DNA from: Oscillospiraceae bacterium
GTDB taxonomy: Bacteria > Bacillota > Clostridia > Oscillospirales > SIG530
NCBI GenBank assembly: GCA_015067075.1
Contig: SVND01000021.1
Coordinates: 1-38,832, forward strand
Length of the DNA: 38,832 bases
Direction: 5' to 3'
The position numbers and the translations under genes were made by a program. The notes below the pieces were generated by a model. That model saw only the letters and a list, made by a program, of their open reading frames with translations, did no database searches and had not been told where the DNA came from. Positions 15,853 to 23,520 of the stretch are shown here, piece by piece. Every line of letters begins with the position of its first letter. Positions within the stretch are counted from its first letter, which is position 1.

Positions 15853-15887
15853 TACGAAATTAGTCTAAAAAAATACGAAATCAGTCT
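15851..15887. promoter_or_regulatory. AraC-type activator site, paired direct repeats (site A)
   Basis: AATACGAAATTAGTCT (15851-15866) and AATACGAAATCAGTCT (15872-15887) differ at one base and have a 21-bp period. They abut the -35 of the leftward promoter and lie in the leader of the AraC gene, downstream of its start site. Binding here would activate leftward transcription and block the regulator's own message. Confidence 0.8.
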
Positions 15888-15908
15888 TTTTTCAGGAGAA
15901 GCGATAAA

Positions 15909-16775
15909 ATGGATATCAATCCCGTAAATGTTTATTCCCTGCGTACTATAAACCAAATATTCTCCATATTTCATCTCACCTTTTCAAAGGATTATTCCTT
16001 TTCGGGCGAGACGCATAACTTTTGGGAAATAAGCTACGTTATCAAAGGAAAATGCGGCTGTACAAGCGGAGATAAGATATACATATGCGGCGAGGGCGAC
16101 GTTGTTTTGCACGCACCGAATCTGTTTCATAATATGTGGGTATGCGGTGACAGCGAATGTGAGCTTTTCACCATGTCCTTTGACGGCACGGGATTTGAAA
16201 ATAATCTTTCTTCAGGAACGTACCCGTCAACGGAGCAGGAAAAATACAGCTTTATGCAGATACTTGATGAGATTCCCGCTATTTTCGGAGGCTATTGCTT
16301 CGACGAGTTTACACACCTTACAAGCACGTCAACGCCCGATAATACGGGATATCAGATAGTGAAAAATCACCTTGAGCTTATCTGTCTTTCCCTTATTCGC
16401 CGAGGCAAAGCGGCGCGATTAACGCCGTCTCTCGACGCTGACTCAAAGTGCTATGCGAAGATAACTGCGTTTTTAAAGGAAAACCTTGATAAAAACTTGA
16501 CGGTTGACGATATTTGCAAGGGCGTTTTCGAGTCGCCCGGCAAGGTTAAAAAGGTGTTTTTGCGCTTTACGGGAAGCGGAGTTATCAACCATTTCAACGA
16601 TATGCGCTGTGAACGCATTATCGATATGCTCTCCGCAGGAAACAGCGTTAAATATATCGCTGAAAAAATGGGCTTTTCTTCGCCATATTATTTGTCCTAC
16701 TTTTTCAAGCGCGAAACAGGTATGACGGCAAGAGAATATTTAAAAAGCATTGCCAAAACGGAAAAAAGCGAATAA
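15909..16775 (+). CDS. AraC-family transcriptional regulator, cupin sensor domain
   Basis: A 288-residue regulator. The N-terminal half (about 20-130) reads as an AraC-type cupin barrel (SGETHNFWEISYVIKGKCG, GEGDVVLHAPNLFHNMW) that would bind a sugar-like effector. The C-terminal 100 residues form two helix-turn-helices (LTVDDICKGVFESPGKVKKVF and VKYIAEKMGFSSPYYLSYFF, ending FKRETGMTAREYLKSI). The start is preceded by CAGGAGAA. It is divergent from the oxidoreductase operon and the paired 21-bp repeats lie directly upstream, so it very probably activates that operon and limits its own synthesis. Confidence 0.92.
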   Translation: MDINPVNVYSLRTINQIFSIFHLTFSKDYSFSGETHNFWEISYVIKGKCGCTSGDKIYICGEGDVVLHAPNLFHNMWVCGDSECELFTMSFDGTGFENNLSSGTYPSTEQEKYSFMQILDEIPAIFGGYCFDEFTHLTSTSTPDNTGYQIVKNHLELICLSLIRRGKAARLTPSLDADSKCYAKITAFLKENLDKNLTVDDICKGVFESPGKVKKVFLRFTGSGVINHFNDMRCERIIDMLSAGNSVKYIAEKMGFSSPYYLSYFFKRETGMTAREYLKSIAKTEKSE

Positions 16776-16777
16776 TA

Positions 16778-16811
16778 AAACACGGATATACGGGAAGGTA
16801 TATCCGTGTTT
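16778..16811. terminator. bidirectional terminator
   Basis: AAACACGGATATAC (16778-16791) pairs perfectly with GTATATCCGTGTTT (16798-16811) around a 6-nt loop. It separates the convergent AraC-type and aroQ genes and has T-rich flanks in both directions. Confidence 0.88.
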
Positions 16812-16821
16812 CTTATATACA

Positions 16822-17244
16822 TTATTTAATAAGAATATCCACAGCCTCAAGGTAACCGTCAAAACCCTTACCTGCGATGGTAGCAACGCAGACGTCGCGG
16901 ACGTAGGATATTTGTCTGAAGGCTTCGCGCTTCGATACGTCGGAGATATGCACCTCGACGGTGGGGATACCTACAGCCTTGAGCGCATCGGCAATGGCAA
17001 CGCTCGTGTGTGTATAAGCGGCGGGATTCATAACGATGCCGTCGTAGCTTCCGTAAGCCTGCTGTATGGCGTCGACCATAGCACCCTCGTGATTGCTTTG
17101 GAAAAAATCAACCTGCACGTTTTTTTCCTTGCAGTAATCGCTTATCATTTCCACAAGCTCACCGTAAGTTGATTTGCCGTATATGGCAGGCTCGCGAATG
17201 CCGAGCATATTTATGTTAGGTCCGTTAATAACTAAAATTTTCAT
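16822..17244 (-). CDS. aroQ: type II 3-dehydroquinate dehydratase
   Basis: A 140-residue enzyme of the shikimate pathway that converts 3-dehydroquinate to 3-dehydroshikimate by anti elimination, normally as a dodecamer. Diagnostic features are NGPNINMLGIREP, the catalytic Tyr22 on the flexible loop (EPAIYGKS), Arg17, FFQSNHEGAMVD, the substrate-binding NPAAYTHTSVAI (Asn73) and the catalytic His99 in VEVHIS. Length fits the family. It follows dihydroorotase by 12 nt and shares its transcript. No other shikimate genes are nearby. GAGAGG precedes the ATG. Confidence 0.97.
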   Translation of the reverse strand: MKILVINGPNINMLGIREPAIYGKSTYGELVEMISDYCKEKNVQVDFFQSNHEGAMVDAIQQAYGSYDGIVMNPAAYTHTSVAIADALKAVGIPTVEVHISDVSKREAFRQISYVRDVCVATIAGKGFDGYLEAVDILIK

Positions 17245-17256
17245 AAAAACATCCTC

Positions 17257-18507
17257 TCATTCCTGACCGTTTATGAAGGTTTTTTTCACTTTGCCGAAAA
17301 GGGTGACGCCGTGGAAAGGAGTATTCTTGCCCATGGACTTGAACTCGTTTTTATCAACGGTGTACTGCTCGTCGGGATCGAAAAGCACTATGTCGGCGTC
17401 AGCGCCGATGCGAAGTGAGCCTGAATTTGTTCCGAGGATGCTTGCGGGAGTCAATGAGAGCTTTTTGATTATCTGCGGCAACGTCATGGCGCCTGTTTTG
17501 TAAAGGTTCGTGATGCAAAGGGAGAAGGCGGTTTCAAGCCCTGATATGCCGAAGGGCGCTTTTTCCAGCGGCTGTGACTTTTCCTGCTCCGTGTGAGGTG
17601 CATGGTCTGTGGCAATAACATCGATAGTGCCGTCGCAAAGCCCCTGTTTTATGGCGTCAACGTCGTTTTCCGTGCGCAAGGGCGGATTCATTTTCGCGTT
17701 TGTGCCGTATTGGAGCACGGCACTCTCGTCAAGGGAGAAATAGTGGGGACACGTTTCAGCGGTGACATTGACACCGAGACGCTTTGCCATGCGTATAAGC
17801 TCAACGCCGTACGCAGTGCTGACATGGGCGATGTGAAGGCGAACGCCTGTCTCCTTGGCTAAAAGTATGTCGCGGGCGATACATATCTCCTCGCAAGCGC
17901 CCGTAAGGCCCTTAACGCCGAGCTGTGCCGATACCTCGCCTTCGTTTATACAGCCGCCGATAAGCGACATATCCTCGCAATGGGAGATCATAAGAAGATC
18001 GTTTTCTGCCGCAATCTTCATGGCATCCATGAGCATATCGGATTGGGCAACGGGCTTGCCGTCGTCGGAGAAGGCGATAGCACCGAGCTTTGCAAGGACG
18101 GGCATATCCGTCAGCTTGCGGCTTGCAAGTCCTTCAGTTATGGCGGCGATAGGGAAGACCTTGCAGTTTCCCACGGATTCCACAGATTTTTTCACAGAAT
18201 TTAACACAATTTCACAGTCTATGGACGGATTTGTGTTAGGCATACAGGCGACGGCGCAAAAACCGCCTGCCTTGGCTGCGGCAGTGCCTGTCGAGATAGT
18301 TTCCTTATGGGTCTGTCCCGGCTCGCGCAGATGACAATGCATATCCGTAAAGGCAGGGGCAGCATAAAGTCCGCCTCCGTCGTATATTTCCCCGTAGGCT
18401 TCATCAAAGGGGGCGCAAATTTTGCCGTCCTGTATGTAGATATTGCCTTTCTCGCAAACGTCCTTTTCGGGATCAACTAAAATTACGTTGGTAATTATTT
18501 TTTTCAT
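17257..18507 (-). CDS. pyrC: dihydroorotase
   Basis: A 416-residue zinc amidohydrolase of de novo pyrimidine synthesis, closing carbamoyl-aspartate to dihydroorotate. The metal and substrate motifs are DMHCHLREPG (His57, His59, Arg61), MPNTNP, FSDDGKP, HCED, HIAHVST and ATDHAPHT (catalytic Asp near 301). Length and motifs match the multidomain-type class I dihydroorotases of Firmicutes. It lies between a DUF4830 gene and aroQ rather than with pyrB/pyrI. AAAGGA lies about 11 nt upstream of the ATG. Confidence 0.96.
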   Translation of the reverse strand: MKKIITNVILVDPEKDVCEKGNIYIQDGKICAPFDEAYGEIYDGGGLYAAPAFTDMHCHLREPGQTHKETISTGTAAAKAGGFCAVACMPNTNPSIDCEIVLNSVKKSVESVGNCKVFPIAAITEGLASRKLTDMPVLAKLGAIAFSDDGKPVAQSDMLMDAMKIAAENDLLMISHCEDMSLIGGCINEGEVSAQLGVKGLTGACEEICIARDILLAKETGVRLHIAHVSTAYGVELIRMAKRLGVNVTAETCPHYFSLDESAVLQYGTNAKMNPPLRTENDVDAIKQGLCDGTIDVIATDHAPHTEQEKSQPLEKAPFGISGLETAFSLCITNLYKTGAMTLPQIIKKLSLTPASILGTNSGSLRIGADADIVLFDPDEQYTVDKNEFKSMGKNTPFHGVTLFGKVKKTFINGQE

Positions 18508-18569
18508 AATAAAGCAGTCCTTTATTTTATTCTGCCTTTAGTATATCACATCTCGGCACTTTTGTCCAT

Positions 18570-19046
18570 TTATTTTTGGCTTTCCGCTGAAAAACCGTGG
18601 ACAAAGCCTGATGCGGCGGTGGAGCAGATATCGCCTGCGATTATGCGGTCCTTGTAAACGATGACGTTGGCGTGCACCTCGCCTTGCGCATCGGGATAGT
18701 TTGTGACGCGGTACGTCCATCGCTTGACGGTCTTGCCTTTGTACTTTGTAAGGTCAAGCCCTTGTGCCTTTTGTATTTCGTTGTAGCGCTCAAAAACGGC
18801 AGGGAATTCCTCGGGGATAACTGTTTCCACGACTTCGGCAGGCTGAATATCCACTTCCCAGCCAAAGGCTTTGAGAAATTCCACTCGGTCTTCGTTTGTT
18901 TTTATTTTTTTGTAGGAGATGCCGTCGCCCGATGCTTCTGCAAAGGCAGGGGGGACTGCCAGAATAATTGCGCCTGCAATAACGATTACGGCGGCAAAGA
19001 GGGCAAAAACCTTAGCTTTTGTGACTTTTATTGCTTTAATGAGCAT
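18570..19046 (-). CDS. DUF4830-domain secreted or membrane-anchored protein
   Basis: A 158-residue protein with a basic N-terminus and one hydrophobic segment (about 13-32, ending VPPAFAEA), which could be a cleaved signal (AFA site) or an anchor. The rest matches DUF4830 as I know it: NEDRVEFLKAFGWEV, VIPEEF, YNEIQKAQGLDLTKYKGK and the closing VIVYKDRIIAGDI. Function is unknown; DUF4830 proteins are common and usually solitary in Clostridia. A longer frame starts at 19097, but ATG 19046 has a perfect AAAGGAG. It lies 62 nt before pyrC, possibly the first gene of the transcript. Confidence 0.8.
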   Translation of the reverse strand: MLIKAIKVTKAKVFALFAAVIVIAGAIILAVPPAFAEASGDGISYKKIKTNEDRVEFLKAFGWEVDIQPAEVVETVIPEEFPAVFERYNEIQKAQGLDLTKYKGKTVKRWTYRVTNYPDAQGEVHANVIVYKDRIIAGDICSTAASGFVHGFSAESQK

Positions 19047-19206
19047 TTTAACGCTCCTTTCAAAGTTTTTTACACTTAATTTTATTGAATAATTCAAAAA
19101 AATATAACAAAACTATGGAAATATTTTTTAATCTATGGTATAATAATAAACCGTGATTGGAATAGAACGAAAAAAACAGTATATTTGCAGAAAGGTACTC
19201 ATACCA

Positions 19207-20298
19207 ATGAGTGTTGAACAGCAACAAAATATAAATACAAAAAAGAAGAAAAAGATATTAAGTAATATATTCACAGCGGCAGTTATCCTTTCGGCTATTG
19301 TAATAATGGTTTGGTTTTGCTTCACCTCGTCTGATCTTGACGAGCTGGCAGAAGTGTTTTTCACGCTCAATATGGGGTGGATCGCCGCGGCTGTTTGTTG
19401 TATGGTGCTTAGATGGGTGTTTGAATCGCTTGTGCTTTACTTTTTGGGTAAGGATGCAAACAATGAATACAGGTTCAAGGACGCATTTTTCACAACAATG
19501 GCAGGGCAATATTTCAATGCAATAACGCCATTTTCATCGGGCGGACAGCCCTTCCAGTTTTATCAGCTGAAAAGAAGCGGCATTGACGGTGCAATAGCGA
19601 CGGCTGTGCTTTTGCAAAAGTTTTTCATTTATCAATCGGCGCTGACGGCTTACTCGTTGATACTGATAATTCTTCGATTTAAGTTTTTCATGACCGAGGT
19701 GTCAAACTTTGCTTTGCTTGCACTGGTCGGCTTTAGCATTCAGCTTGTTGCAATAATAATAAGCTGGATATTCATGCGAAGCGAGCGGCTTACGGGGGCT
19801 GTAGTGCGCGGTATAACCGTGCTCTTGTCGAAGCTGCATATCGTTAAAAAAAGAGAAGCTATACTTGCAAAACTTAATGAAAAGGTTGAAAGCTTCAGTA
19901 GCTGTAACCGCATAATGCATAAAAATAAAAGGCTTTTTGTCAAGTGCTATCTTGCGACCTTTGTTCAGGAAACGGTATTTTTCCTCGTGGTATTTTTCGT
20001 TGTGCTTGCTTTCGGCGGCGAATGCACAGACGTAATTACGCTTATCGCGGCGCAATGCTTTGTCTCGGTTGCCACGTTTTTCTTCCCCTTGCCCGGTGCG
20101 GCAGGTGCATCTGAAGGCGGATTTTTGCTTTTCGCGTACAAGTTTTTCACCCCTGCGGCGAGAGTGCCCGCAACGCTTTTGTGGCGCATAATAACATATT
20201 ATATCAATATAATTGCAGGCGCGCCTTTTGCTGTTTTATGGAAAGGATCTAAGGATTTTTCTAAGCAGGAACAGGCAGAAGAAAGTAAAACGGAGTGA
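19207..20298 (+). CDS. flippase-like membrane protein (LPG synthase TM/UPF0104 family)
   Basis: A 363-residue membrane protein with about eight helices and the family hallmark PLPGAAGASEGGFLLF (about residues 297-312), together with ITPFSSGGQPFQFYQLKRSG (about 105-124). The fold is that of the transmembrane half of MprF and of YbhN/AglD-type proteins; relatives act on lipid-linked molecules, either lysyl-lipid flipping or glycolipid synthesis. There is no aminoacyl-transferase domain, so MprF function is unlikely. A start at 19207 is chosen because AAAGGT lies upstream; the frame is open from 19153. A TATAAT with extended TGG is present at 19139-19144. Confidence 0.85.
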   Translation: MSVEQQQNINTKKKKKILSNIFTAAVILSAIVIMVWFCFTSSDLDELAEVFFTLNMGWIAAAVCCMVLRWVFESLVLYFLGKDANNEYRFKDAFFTTMAGQYFNAITPFSSGGQPFQFYQLKRSGIDGAIATAVLLQKFFIYQSALTAYSLILIILRFKFFMTEVSNFALLALVGFSIQLVAIIISWIFMRSERLTGAVVRGITVLLSKLHIVKKREAILAKLNEKVESFSSCNRIMHKNKRLFVKCYLATFVQETVFFLVVFFVVLAFGGECTDVITLIAAQCFVSVATFFFPLPGAAGASEGGFLLFAYKFFTPAARVPATLLWRIITYYINIIAGAPFAVLWKGSKDFSKQEQAEESKTE

Positions 20299-20376
20299 AA
20301 AAAGTCTTATTTGATGAAAAAAACGCAAAAAAATTAAGTTTTTTTAAATAAAAACGAATTTTTTATAAAAAAAGGA

Positions 20377-20405
20377 TTGAAAAATTCTTTAAAATTGTAT
20401 ACAAT
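20377..20405 (+). promoter_or_regulatory. promoter of efp
   Basis: TTGAAA (20377-20382), exactly 17 nt, then TACAAT (20400-20405), in a strongly A/T-rich upstream region that could act as an UP element. Leader about 30 nt. Confidence 0.75.
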
Positions 20406-20443
20406 ATATATAATAACGTAAAATAACTTTGGAGGTCATATAT

Positions 20444-21001
20444 ATGATTACAGCTGGCGATTTCAGAAACGGCATTACATTCGAAATGGAAGGCAACGTC
20501 TATAGGGTTATAGAATTCCAGCACGTAAAGCCGGGTAAGGGTGCGGCATTCGTTCGCACAAAGATCAAGAACGCTATCACAGGCGGCGTTGTCGAGCGTA
20601 CATTCAGCCCGACAGATAAGTTCCCCGCTGCATACGTTGAAAGACGCGATATGCAGTATCTCTACAAGGATGGCGACCTTTGCTATTTCATGGACATGGA
20701 AACATTTGAGCAGATGCCTATCGGTCCCGACGTTATCGGAGATGCGCTCAAGTTCATCAAGGAAAACGAAATATGCAAGATCCTTTCCTACAAGGGTAAC
20801 ATTTTCGGCGTTGAGCCTCCCTTCTTCGTAGAGCTTCAGATCATCAAGGCTGATCCCGGTGTTGCAGGCAACACAGCTACAAACGTAACAAAGCTTGCTA
20901 CAGTTGAAACAGGCGCTGAGATCCGCGTTCCGCTTTTCATCAACGAAGGCGAAATGGTCAGAATCGACACACGTACAGGCGAATACATGGAACGTGCATA
21001 A
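20444..21001 (+). CDS. efp: translation elongation factor P
   Basis: A 185-residue EF-P of three beta-barrel domains, which enters the ribosomal E-site and stimulates peptide bond formation at consecutive prolines. The domain I loop reads [10 protein letters not shown] with Lys32 at the tip, the residue that is post-translationally modified in other bacteria. C-terminal signatures are [19 protein letters not shown] and [27 protein letters not shown] 20444 is the start: GGAGG lies 8 nt upstream and the protein then starts MITAGDF as the family does. The next gene follows after 31 nt, and an ABC-F protein soon after. Confidence 0.98.
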   Translation: MITAGDFRNGITFEMEGNVYRVIEFQHVKPGKGAAFVRTKIKNAITGGVVERTFSPTDKFPAAYVERRDMQYLYKDGDLCYFMDMETFEQMPIGPDVIGDALKFIKENEICKILSYKGNIFGVEPPFFVELQIIKADPGVAGNTATNVTKLATVETGAEIRVPLFINEGEMVRIDTRTGEYMERA

Positions 21002-21032
21002 TGCGTGATACCGCATTGCAGAAAGGAATATT

Positions 21033-21491
21033 ATGATGAATCTTACAGAAAAAGCTGCTTACCTCAAGGGTCTTATGGAAGGACTTGAGCTTGACGAGAG
21101 CACAAAGGAAGCAAAAATATTCAAGGCTATGGCAGAGCTTCTTGACGATATAGCTCTCTCCGTTGCTGATCTTGAAGACGGCTACGCTGAGCTTGAAGAG
21201 TACATTGAAGAGATCGACGAAGATCTCGGCATGGTTGAAGACGATTTCTACGGCGACGATGAAGACGAAGATTGTGACGGCGACTGTGATTGCTGCTGCG
21301 ATTGCGACGACGAAGAAGAAATCGACGAAGACGATTATTTCGAGGTTGAATGCCCCGAATGCTCCAGCACAATTTATCTTGACGACGATCTTATCGACAG
21401 CGGAAAGCTCGTTTGCCCCGAATGCGGCAAGGCTTTCGAGATAAAGGTTGACGATTGTGACTGCGGCTGCTGCGGCGAAGATAACGAGTAA
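21033..21491 (+). CDS. CD1247-type acidic, cysteine-rich zinc-ribbon protein
   Basis: A 152-residue protein. The N-terminal helical part (1-65; LTEKAAYLKGLMEGLELDES, then ELLDDIALSVADLED) resembles the CD1247 N-terminal domain named after a Clostridioides difficile protein. A highly acidic stretch (60-100) contains a cysteine cluster (Cys81, 85, 87-89, 91), then a zinc-ribbon with C107-x2-C110 and C128-x2-C131, and a Cys-rich tail (142-147). It is likely cytosolic and metal-binding; function is unknown. AAAGGA lies upstream of a doubled ATG. It follows efp by 31 nt and is probably co-transcribed with it. Confidence 0.82.
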   Translation: MMNLTEKAAYLKGLMEGLELDESTKEAKIFKAMAELLDDIALSVADLEDGYAELEEYIEEIDEDLGMVEDDFYGDDEDEDCDGDCDCCCDCDDEEEIDEDDYFEVECPECSSTIYLDDDLIDSGKLVCPECGKAFEIKVDDCDCGCCGEDNE

Positions 21492-21528
21492 TTTTATCTT
21501 TCGCAGTAAAAATTAAAACATAATATAG

Positions 21529-21578
21529 CGCCGTATTGCGATGTGATCGCTTTTTGCGAATCCTATTCCGATACGGCG
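21529..21578 (+). terminator. weak hairpin region between CD1247-type and ABC-F genes
   Basis: CGCCGTAT (21529-21536) and ATACGGCG (21571-21578) are complementary. Nested inside is GCGAT-GTG-ATCGC followed by five T (21538-21555), a short terminator-like structure. Either may partly uncouple the ABC-F gene from efp. Confidence 0.4.
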
Positions 21579-21617
21579 TTTATTCCTATTTAAGAAAGTT
21601 ATAATTAAAGGTTTACG

Positions 21618-23498
21618 ATGTTTTGGCTGAATGTACATGATCTGTGCAAGTCCTACGGCGACACAGATATTTTGAAAGACGTTTCCTTCGATGTATTCGA
21701 CGGCGAGCACGTTGCCCTTGTCGGCGCAAACGGTGCAGGTAAGACGACGCTTTTCAAGCTCATTACGGGAAAAGAAGAATATGACAGCGGTGAAATATCT
21801 ACTCCATCCGGCGCTATCGTCGGAGTTTTGGATCAGATACCGAATTACCCCGCTGAATTTACCGTGCTCGATGTTTTGAAGACGGCTTTTTCGCGTTTGT
21901 ACGATATTGAAAAAAAGCTGGCTGTCCTTGCTCAGCAATTGAATGATCCTTTAAAGCTTGAGCAGTACGGTAAGCTGGAAGCTGATTTCGATATGAGCGG
22001 CGGTTACACCATCGACAGCACCATTGCAAAGGTTTGCGGCGGTCTTGCCATTTCTGCCGATATGCAGGCAAGACAGTTTTCCGTTTTATCGGGCGGCGAA
22101 AAGACGCGTGTCAATCTTGCAAGGCTTATGCTTATGCAAACGGATGCGCTGTTTCTTGACGAGCCGACGAACCATCTTGACATTTCATCTGTCGAATGGC
22201 TTGAGGATTTTATCAGCCAATACAAGGGTACTGTCGTTATAATTTCCCACGACAGATTTTTCCTTGACAGAACCACAAAGAAAACTATCGAGCTTGAGGA
22301 TACGCATTCCACGGTATATACGGGAAATTACAGCGAATATATCAAGCAAAAGGAGCAAAATTACGCCACCATGCTGGCGCAATACGAGCGGATACAAAAG
22401 GAAGCGACAAGGCTTGCCGATGTGGCACGAGTAATGCACGAGCGCGGTACGGAAAAGCAGCATAAAACGGCTTTTGCCATAGAAAGACGTGTTGAGCGTA
22501 TGCTGGCGGGACAGGTAAAGCCGCCGCGCAAGCAAAAACATCTTAACGCACGATTTGGCGAGCGTGAGTCCATGTCGATGGAGGTCATGAACGCTAAAAA
22601 CATCAGCAAGGCGTTTGGTGACAAGGTGATATGCGAGGGACTTGACCTTTCGGTGCGCAAGGATGACCGCATTGCACTTATCGGTGATAACGGATGCGGC
22701 AAGTCGACGCTTTTGAATATGCTGTCGAAAAAGCTTGCCTCGGATAGCGGATACGTGAAATTCGGCGACAGCGTAAAATATATTATGCTTGAGCAGGAGA
22801 TTCGCTTTCCGAATGGCGACGATACCGTACTTGACACGGTTATGACACAGCTTCGTTTTTCATCGTATCAGCAGGCGAGAGACAGACTCGGTTCTTTCGG
22901 TTTTTCAGGCGACGACGTATTTAAAACGCTCCGTTCCCTTTCGGGCGGCGAGAAAAACAGGCTTCATTTGTGTTTGCTTATGAAAAGCGACGTGAACTTT
23001 TTGATCTTGGACGAGCCGACGAACCATCTTGATATCATGTCGCGCGAATGGCTTGAGGACTCCATTGACGATTTCGGCGGAACGCTTCTTTTCGTTTCCC
23101 ACGACAGATATTTTATCAACAAGTTTGCGGACATAATCTGGGAAATGGAAAACGGTAAAATACGTATATTCCGCGGTACTTATGAGGAGTACCGAGAGGA
23201 TAAGCGCAGAAGAGATGCTCTTGCGGCGGCAGAGCAGGCAAAGCAAAGGGTGGCACAACAGGCAGAGCAAGCGCCGAAGCCGAAGGGTCAAAAGCCTAAA
23301 AGTGAAAAGAGCATTGAACGTGCGCGCAATGCCTGTGAAAATAAAATACTGTCATGCGAGCAGGAAATAGAAGCGCTTGACATGCAAATAAATGAAGCTG
23401 CCAGCGATTATCTGAAGCTGACAGAGCTTTTGGCAAAGCGCGAGGAGCTTGACAAAAAGCTTGGCGAGCTTTACGATGAGTGGGCCCAATATGACTGA
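21618..23498 (+). CDS. ABC-F family ATPase (Uup/YfmR-like ribosome-associated factor)
   Basis: A 626-residue soluble protein with two ABC ATPase domains and no membrane segment. Walker A motifs are at 36-44 (GANGAGKTT) and about 355-363 (GDNGCGKST); signatures LSGGEKTRV and LSGGEKNRL; Walker B with catalytic Glu181 and Glu465 (DEPTNHLD twice). The linker between domains (about 235-320, charged) matches the P-site tRNA-interacting motif of ABC-F proteins, and the C-terminal 100 residues are a coiled coil, as in Uup/YfmR. ABC-F proteins act on ribosomes with stalled nascent chains or confer antibiotic protection; a housekeeping role is more likely here given the efp neighbourhood. It has AAAGG 6 nt upstream. 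Confidence 0.93.
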   Translation: MFWLNVHDLCKSYGDTDILKDVSFDVFDGEHVALVGANGAGKTTLFKLITGKEEYDSGEISTPSGAIVGVLDQIPNYPAEFTVLDVLKTAFSRLYDIEKKLAVLAQQLNDPLKLEQYGKLEADFDMSGGYTIDSTIAKVCGGLAISADMQARQFSVLSGGEKTRVNLARLMLMQTDALFLDEPTNHLDISSVEWLEDFISQYKGTVVIISHDRFFLDRTTKKTIELEDTHSTVYTGNYSEYIKQKEQNYATMLAQYERIQKEATRLADVARVMHERGTEKQHKTAFAIERRVERMLAGQVKPPRKQKHLNARFGERESMSMEVMNAKNISKAFGDKVICEGLDLSVRKDDRIALIGDNGCGKSTLLNMLSKKLASDSGYVKFGDSVKYIMLEQEIRFPNGDDTVLDTVMTQLRFSSYQQARDRLGSFGFSGDDVFKTLRSLSGGEKNRLHLCLLMKSDVNFLILDEPTNHLDIMSREWLEDSIDDFGGTLLFVSHDRYFINKFADIIWEMENGKIRIFRGTYEEYREDKRRRDALAAAEQAKQRVAQQAEQAPKPKGQKPKSEKSIERARNACENKILSCEQEIEALDMQINEAASDYLKLTELLAKREELDKKLGELYDEWAQYD

Positions 23499-23520
23499 CA
23501 ATAAAATATGAGGAAACGCG

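Noticed and set aside
20363-21016. 217-codon minus-strand open frame over efp
   Set aside because: Cysteine-rich translation with no family resemblance, antisense to an unmistakable EF-P.
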